Positions 57,746 to 64,000 of a stretch of 64,000 nt of DNA are shown in pieces. The position numbers and the translations under genes are program-made. Where the stretch lies: positions 1,406,906-1,470,905 of the forward strand of contig JAQJVL010000147.1 of the NCBI GenBank assembly GCA_035578905.1. Direction: 5' to 3'. Origin of the DNA: Stictocephala bisonia. Taxonomy: Eukaryota; Arthropoda; Insecta; Hemiptera; Membracidae. Position 1 is the first letter of the stretch. Each line of letters opens with the position of its first letter. The notes below the pieces were generated by a model. That model was not told the DNA's origin. It was given only the letters and a program-made list of their open reading frames with translations, and made no database searches.

Positions 57746-60308
57746 CAGGGTGGCTACTCACCGGGAATTTCGGGAATTATGCTTGAATTTTACAGCGCCT
57801 TGAAAAAACCTGGAAATATGCTTGAATTTCGGTAACCATCGGGAATTCTCGTCGAGCGAGACGAGAGTAATCCGGTGACGTCCGTCAGGAAGGTTCGGAC
57901 TTCAGGGCTCCAGTTAAACTCAAGTGATAAGTTCGAGAAACATCGTCAATCTTCGTATGATAAGACACGAGTCGACTCGGCACATTGATATGTTCAAAAT
58001 AATACGTGTGGAATAGTTTGACAAAACGGTTGCAACCGAAACAGTTTTGACGTCGAAGCAGTTGAATGAAGCTGTTGCAGACAATATGATAGCTTCACCC
58101 ACCGCATTTTGCCGAAACACGCAAATCAATCCAATGTCAAGCTTCGCCTCTTAGATTTGTTGACATTCTGTTGCAACTTACGCTGCAGGTTAAAGTTGCG
58201 ACTAAACTTTTGGAGTTATCGTTTTGTTCTATTGATATCCGACGACGCTCACTGTTGCTGTCTGTTCTACTGCAGCTATTTGCAAAATTTTGAAATGTTT
58301 TGGTGCCGAATTATTGTTTCAATGAAACTGTTGCGTTCTTTTTAAATAACGAAAATACATCGACAACAGGCTGGGCTGATGCATTTGTTTTGTTTACGTT
58401 TACCATTACCGGCAACAACAGGTGGGCAACAAGAAGAGAGAATGTGAACTTTGTGTTTTATTAATTAACCTTCCAGTTTATTTATTCAGTTATTATAAAT
58501 AAAATGCAGAATTACTTAAACAATTTATCGTTGATAAAAACATTAATATTAAGTTCATTGGATGTTGTTTCAAGTGTGGAACGTTTTGTGTTGTAGTTTA
58601 TCGACTTAAAGGTCTAGGCCTACTAACTCTAAAATCGTAATTTTTGAAAAACTGTTTTAGTTTTGTGTGAATTATTGTTTATTAAAACCAACAAGGTTAT
58701 TATTTAGTTTCTTGCCACCAAACAAAATTTGAAAACTACCTGAAATGGGTTAATAATTGACTACAATTTCGTGAGAATTTTTTTATTCTGCGGAAATCGT
58801 TTTTACCGAACAATTCGAAAAAACTAATGTCATTTTAGTATTTTTGATATATTCCCATTAATTTAAATGATATTATAGTCATTTTTTTTATTTTGATGTG
58901 TTGTTTTTGTGCTAAATACGAATTTGAAAACTATTTTGGTCCATACAAATTATTTCTCGAGATATAACGGAAAAACTACTTTCGCGGCGAATCACGATTA
59001 GCGATCATTATATACATCAGATTTTAACCACAACAAACTGAATTCACGCATACTCCTGCCGGAATGACGGACGATAGGCCGTCACGGAGGCCAGGCACAA
59101 TAATTTAACGCAAATTTTGTCTATTTGTTGAGTAAAAAGTCATGATAAGTTCGGTTATGTTTGGTTAGGTCAGTAATGAGTGTATTTTTCAGGCCGAAAA
59201 AAGAATGTTACCGGATAACCCAATTATGTATTCAAGATCAGCATAAAAAACATTTCGCGGAAATTACGTATTTTACCGAAAAATTCGGAAAACTAATATC
59301 ACAACTTGTAGTAATTTTGACATATTTCTGTTAGTTTAAATAGTATTTTAACCATCTTTTTTTTATTTTGATGTGTTTTTTGTACTGAATACGAATTTGG
59401 TCTATTACCATTATTTCTTGAGTTATAACGAAAAACTACTTTCGCAACGAATCGCGATTAGCGGCCATTATGCGATCATTATATATGACAACTATTAATC
59501 ACAAAAACCAAATTCATCTATATTTCCGCCGGTTACAGCCGCAGGCCGTCACGGAGGCCAAACACCTGAATTTGACACAAATTACGAATTTTTGTTGAGT
59601 AAATATACAATTAGGATAAGTTAAGTTATGTTTGGTTAGGTAAGTATAAAATGCATTTTTCAGGTTAAATAAATAATTTTGTTTTTTTCACTATCAGATA
59701 AAAAACTAGTTTTTTTAGATTTTCCTTTAAAAAAGAGTTTTCTGCGGATGAAATCAACCTAAATAAAACTCACATTTCACCAAGAAATTGTATTTTCAGA
59801 GGTGACAAGAAATTGGTTACCAAAACATGTAAAATGAAAAAAAGTTGTCGAAAAATAACGATTTTTAAATATGTTGGTTTTTTCACATACTTATCAGATA
59901 AAACACGAGTTTTGTTTTCAACTCATCGTGTTATTGATATAACAGTAATTAATTAAAGCTGGGCCTATCGCAAATAGTCCGTAGGCTTATTAGTAAAAAT
60001 TGTATTAAAGTAAGCTAGGCATATCACTAGATTTTGAGCCTACTTATCAATGAAATAAAAAATGTTAGGTAACTGCTAATGAAACCTAGGATACTTTTGC
60101 AATAATTCAATTTCTTTATGTCCTACAAGATTATTGACATGCCTAGCTATAAAACATGTGCTTTTTTATGTATTGTACTATAATGAGTGATTACGTCGAT
60201 TCAGAAATATTTTCCTCTGTAAGCGTGCCTTGAATTTTGTTTGAAATCCCTTGGAAAAAACCTTGAATTGTGCTTGAATTTCTTTTACATGATTGAGTAG
60301 CCACCCTG
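57746..60308. mobile_element. Large nonautonomous hAT-like element
   Basis: Inverted ends CAGGGTGGCTACTCA on both sides, followed by CTTGAATTT / CCTTGAA words near each end (TTGAATTTTACAGCGCCTTG left; TTGAATTGTGCTTGAATTTC right). Flanks share AGATC, a possible worn 8-bp duplication. The interior has no transposase but holds two ~0.45-kb repeat units (about 58690-59130 and 59250-59640) of the type at 16986-20330. Confidence 0.6.
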
Positions 60309-61130
60309 CGAGATCTTGCCAATCAGATCTCTGTTATCAGTTTTTTTTTTAATTTACTTAAAAATGCAATTATTTCAAAAATCTTTGATTTTTGCGCTGT
60401 TTGTAGCCGATATGAACACAAATCTGTGGTCGTGATGGTCCTAATAAGTAAATTAGAAGTGCAAAATTGTTTTATCTCTGATCAGAATGTATCGCAATAA
60501 TTTATGATTTCAATTACGATAGCGTGAATTTCGTTACTGACCGACAACTATTTTCTTACTAACAGTTTTCGAGTTGTGAAATAAATGTCATTAAAATAAA
60601 TATACAACTTTCGGTAAAAATCTGCTTCACTAAAAGGCACAAGTTGAATTGACTACGACCAGCCTTTCTTTTAGCGATGGTTTTCGGCATTCCAGCTTCT
60701 ATTAGTATATTTGTTAACTAACAACGATTTGAACTAAACAATAATTATGTTCATGCATAGTTAATATTAACACAAGTCAAATAATTTAATTGACTCGTAA
60801 AGTAATCAATCATCAGTCAATTACTGCCATTCGTTTAGCTTTCAACAACTCCACAATGTCATTAATAATCCACGTCTAGGCCTAGGCTTTACTAACAAGC
60901 ATGGTGTAGTTGAATTACATTTAAAATAATAAACACAATAACCAGATCCCACTGAAATTTCTTTACATGTATAAATATTCACAAAAATAATCATTGTTCT
61001 ATGAGATTTTCATTAATAGACATTCCAACTGAATATCGAATTCCCAATAACCGTTTTGTTAAGTTTAATTGTATATTTCACATATGATTTTACTGGAGAA
61101 GCTTCCACGGTCATCTAAAACTAAAGTGGT
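60309..61130. other. No recognisable feature
   Basis: AT-rich; no frame with motifs, TIR pair or tandem array found. Confidence 0.6.
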
Positions 61131-61139
61131 CTTCAATAG

Positions 61140-62690
61140 TTAATCGTGTAAAATTTTGTACATTATGTACAACAGCTGGTGCCGACATTTCGGCCTCGTT
61201 GTAGAGTGTCATCCTCAGGGTGAGTGACACGCACTAGTTGTAGCTGAACACTGAATTGTTAGTGTGACTGGCCATGCTAGGTCTGGGCCGGAGGTTATAT
61301 AGGATTGGGCGACCTGCTTCTGGAACATTTCGGAGTGGGCTGTTCTGCCGCTCATACCTTTCAGACCCTTCTACGCTGCATTCCTTTCTGTTCCGCGCAG
61401 CTGTGGAATCTTCCACACTTCTCCGTGCCGGTAGCTCGCTTACTACAGGTATCCAAGTGTTACTGAGTTAAAAACCTTGGTCTTTGTTGAAATTATTTTT
61501 ATGCTTCTTTATCTCTATGGCCTCTAAAACTGTTCTCTCGTAGTAATGGGAACAACTGGACAAAACTTCAACTTTATCAAATTCTATGGCATGTTTAGAA
61601 AGAAAAGAATGTTCGGCAACTGCTGAATGTTCAGTTTTAAGGTTCTTTGTACATATTATGTGTTCTTTAAGCACCAGAAGTTTGTCTTTAACAGGCCGGA
61701 TGAACTGACTGATTTTCTTAAAAGGCTTGAAAATTGGTTTTATTTTATATTTCTGTAAAAATTTTACTATTTTCATGTTTGGTATGCTTAGGCTTTTGTG
61801 GTTTCTTTAGTGCTTCGATAATTCTGTTTTTGGTGTACCTATTGTGTTACAGTGTATGAACCAGATGTTTTCTTTCATTCGGCAAGTTTTCTTTATCAGA
61901 GATAAAAACTGCTCGGTTTGCCAGAGTTAACACTGCCATTATCTGGGCTGGGTGATGATGCGACAGTGCGTAAATAACGGTCAGTCTGGGTTTTCTTCCT
62001 ATACACAGAATGTACCAGGTTTCCATTGGGTTTCCTAGTAAACAAAACGTCAAGAAAGAGGAGATTTCCATTTTCTTATATTTCCATTGTAAACTGAATT
62101 TTGCTGTTTATTAAATTTAGATTCTGTAAAAATCCAGAGTATTTCTGCATCCAGAGAGTGGCCAAATCACAAAGGTGTTATCAACATAGCGTAGAAACAC
62201 AGTTTGAGATCTGTTGTTGAAAGGGCTTGTTTTTCACTGTTCCATAAATAAGTTAGCTGTGACAGATGAAAGGGGGGAACCCATAACGGCGCCATCTAAC
62301 TGTTCGTAGTATCTACCATCAAAATAAAAATATGTAGATTTAAGGCATGTTGCAGTGAGCTAAGCAAGGTCCAATGGAAGGATATTCTGTATTAAATTAA
62401 TGGCTTTTTTAACAGGAACTTGAGTAAATAATGAAACATCAATAATGAAACAACAGAAGGGTGTTGTTCGTTGCTTTTAGTTTATCTAAAACTGTCACAA
62501 AATGGCGGGAGTCCTAAATATATGTTTCGGTTTTCCCTATATGTTCACCTAGTATTCTGGCTAAATAATGAGCTATCTTGTGTGTTGGGGAGCCAATGGC
62601 GCTTACTATAGGCCTGAGTGGGATGTCTTGTTTATGGACTTGAGGTTATGATTATTGTTTAATTTTTTTAAATATACATAAATCGGGATT
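61140..62690 (-). mobile_element. Penelope-like element, 5'-truncated
   Basis: - strand order: RT (GAVMGSPLSSVTANLFMEQ near 62270; catalytic box VFLRYVDNTFVIWP near 62180, with Asn for the second Asp of YVDD), FLDVLFTRKPNGNLVHSVYR then KKTQTDRYL near 62000, NERKHLVHTL, then the GIY-YIG endonuclease tail (KNLKTEHSAVAEHSFLSKHA, FDKVEVLSS, LEAIEIKKHKNNFN) to about 61470. The central GIY...YIG catalytic segment is missing between VKDKLLVLKEH and ICTKNL, apparently an internal deletion. Downstream, CTGAGGATGAC...CCGAAATGTC (61181-61220) resembles a worn hammerhead core. Several frameshifts. Confidence 0.85.
61468..61776 (-). pseudogene. Penelope-like GIY-YIG endonuclease remnant
   Basis: A 102-residue frame retaining the C-terminal half of the GIY-YIG domain (EHSAVAEHSFLSKHAIEFD, YYERTVLEAIEIKKHKNNFN) but lacking the GIY and YIG strands. 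The normal protein end (LSNTWIPVVSEL) continues in the next bases after a stop. Confidence 0.8.
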
Positions 62691-62789
62691 ATTCATAACA
62701 ACCCTTGGTAATTAGTTGTAAATTGCAATTAATTGAATGAAATTGTTTATCTTTTACAAAATGATTTATAATTAATAGTTTTCCTAGTA

Positions 62790-63068
62790 CAGTAAAACCT
62801 CTTTAATCCGAACTAATTGGGACCGGGGGTAGTTCGGACTAAGGAATGTTCGGATTACAGAACATATTGTTGCTTTTACATAACAATAGCTAAAACGTGG
62901 CTAAAATGGATCGTAATTGTTGCGGGAAAAATAAAAAAATGCTTTATAAAGTAAAATACAGTGTTTATTTAATACAGTAGTAAACATAGTGAATAAACAG
63001 TACTGTTTCGCGCGCATTCCGTTGTAGTTCATTCAACTTAGTTCATTCGGATTAAAGAGGTTCTACTG
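62790..63068. mobile_element. Tigger-type MITE (279 bp)
   Basis: Between TA at 62788-62789 and 63069-63070. Ends CAGTAAAACCTCTTTAATCC then GAAC left, and CAGTAGAACCTCTTTAATCC then GAAT right inverted; subterminal TTCGGATTA/TTCGGACTAA words. The first 12 bases match the Tigger at 53929 but the following ones differ, so it belongs to another Tigger subfamily. No coding capacity. Confidence 0.9.
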
Positions 63069-64000
63069 TAGTACCAAAAAAATTTATATTTGTAATCATA
63101 ATATTAGGTTTTTGTAACATTGCTAATTTTTGCTGCATCATTTATGTCATTATAGTTTCATTTGATTTGTGATTTTAGAATTATAATTATTGTTAATGTT
63201 TTTCTTAGTGGTACCAAAAAACATTGATTGTTGTAATCATAATCTTATGTGTTTGTAATACAGTATAGCTATTTCTTTTTATTTCATTGATTTTTTTACT
63301 CATTTTTATTGTATTACTAACTTTTATTATGGACTTTTAGTATATTATCTTTAGTATATAATTATACTAAAAATATGTATGTTAAAATGGGCAGCCAAGA
63401 TTTAAAAAAATCTGATTCAGAAATTTATATATATATTGCTTCTTTACATAGTAAGTCTTGATAACTAGATATGTATGGCTAATATGAAAATATATGTTTT
63501 AACTACCATATTTATATATGTGTGTACAAACATTAATTGCTAAATACAAATATAAAATTAAATATAATCTGGTCATCTTCTAATTTGATCCTTATCTTTA
63601 GAATAACTATATCAAATAAATGTATAGCAATATAGAGAAAACCAGTATACGTACGCAACGTGTAAATAGTATATAGGCTTACTTGTCCTAAAATCAAGAA
63701 CAGTACTACTGGTATTCAAAATAAGTATATAAATAATAACATTACAGTAATTAAGACATTTATAAAATATTATTAAAAATCCACTAAAACCTGAAGTAGT
63801 TATCAGTTAAACATAAGCATAGAATATGATTGTAAACTCTATATTTTTTTATATACAATGAAGCACAGTGTACGGGTCGGTATTTTGCCTCAGTCTCTCG
63901 CATTTAGTACAAACACAAACCAAGTCTGGCTTGGCTGGCAGTGACATGCAAAAGGCAGAGGCAGGGGGTAATAAAAGCTGCTTTTTATTCCCCCGAGACC
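63069..64000. other. No gene recognised; local duplicated phrase
   Basis: GTACCAAAAAAATTTATATT..TTGTAATCATAAT (63071) and GTACCAAAAAACATTGATTG..TGTAATCATAAT (63211) are diverged direct repeats. The remainder is AT-rich, ending in a less AT-rich stretch at about 63870-64000 with no recognised motif. Confidence 0.5.

Overview
The window is eukaryotic nuclear DNA, AT-rich, with GT-AG introns and a dense load of transposable elements. The host gene types, Jockey, Penelope-like, Tigger, mariner, hAT and piggyBac-like elements, and the frequent 'taggcctat' words point to an arthropod, most likely an insect. A hemipteran is my best guess; that last step is inference.

Host genes. Three are supported, all on the + strand. 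(1) The 3' part of BCS1, the mitochondrial AAA chaperone of complex III assembly, in four exons (1-122, 2957-3190, 4847-4964, 7370-7631). (2) A complete-looking four-exon gene (16345-16615, 23225-23560, 26021-26446, 29155-29459) for a 445-residue protein with two C2H2 zinc fingers and a basic, Cys/His-containing region; every intron is phase 1. (3) The N-terminal exons (51505-51818, 52575-52634) of a Ser/Arg/Lys-rich nuclear-type protein, possibly SNIP1-like, whose remaining exons are not found in the window.

Transposable elements fill most of the rest. 5-11 kb: RNase H and RT remnants of non-LTR elements, including a copy with the 5' inversion expected of twin priming. 11-20 kb: TTAA-flanked piggyBac-like elements and a hAT remnant nested in older repeats; related copies in the window supply the empty sites. 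20-31 kb: a tRNA-derived SINE family, a non-LTR tail, a mariner remnant, and a duplicated, relatively GC-rich block of broken coding sequence of unknown origin (27811-28920). 31-35 kb: a perfect 68-bp-arm palindrome between TA tracts and a duplicated SINE-like unit. 35-40 kb: an almost complete Jockey element whose middle 2.1 kb is inverted between two GGTACC palindromes. 40-48 kb: a decayed + strand element (SGNH ORF1, endonuclease, RT) split by a nearly intact - strand element of similar layout. That inner element is one 1,260-codon frame broken only by two TAG codons, the first in a readthrough-like context (TAG CAA ACA). 49-63 kb: another TTAA element, an intact Tigger with transposase and TIRs, a large nonautonomous hAT-like element, a Penelope-like element and a Tigger-type MITE.

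The most interesting signals are the SGNH-TAG-EN-RT frame, the GGTACC-bounded inversion, the unexplained block at 27.8-28.9 kb, and the series of TTAA insertions with visible empty sites. No rRNA, tRNA gene or CRISPR array was seen.
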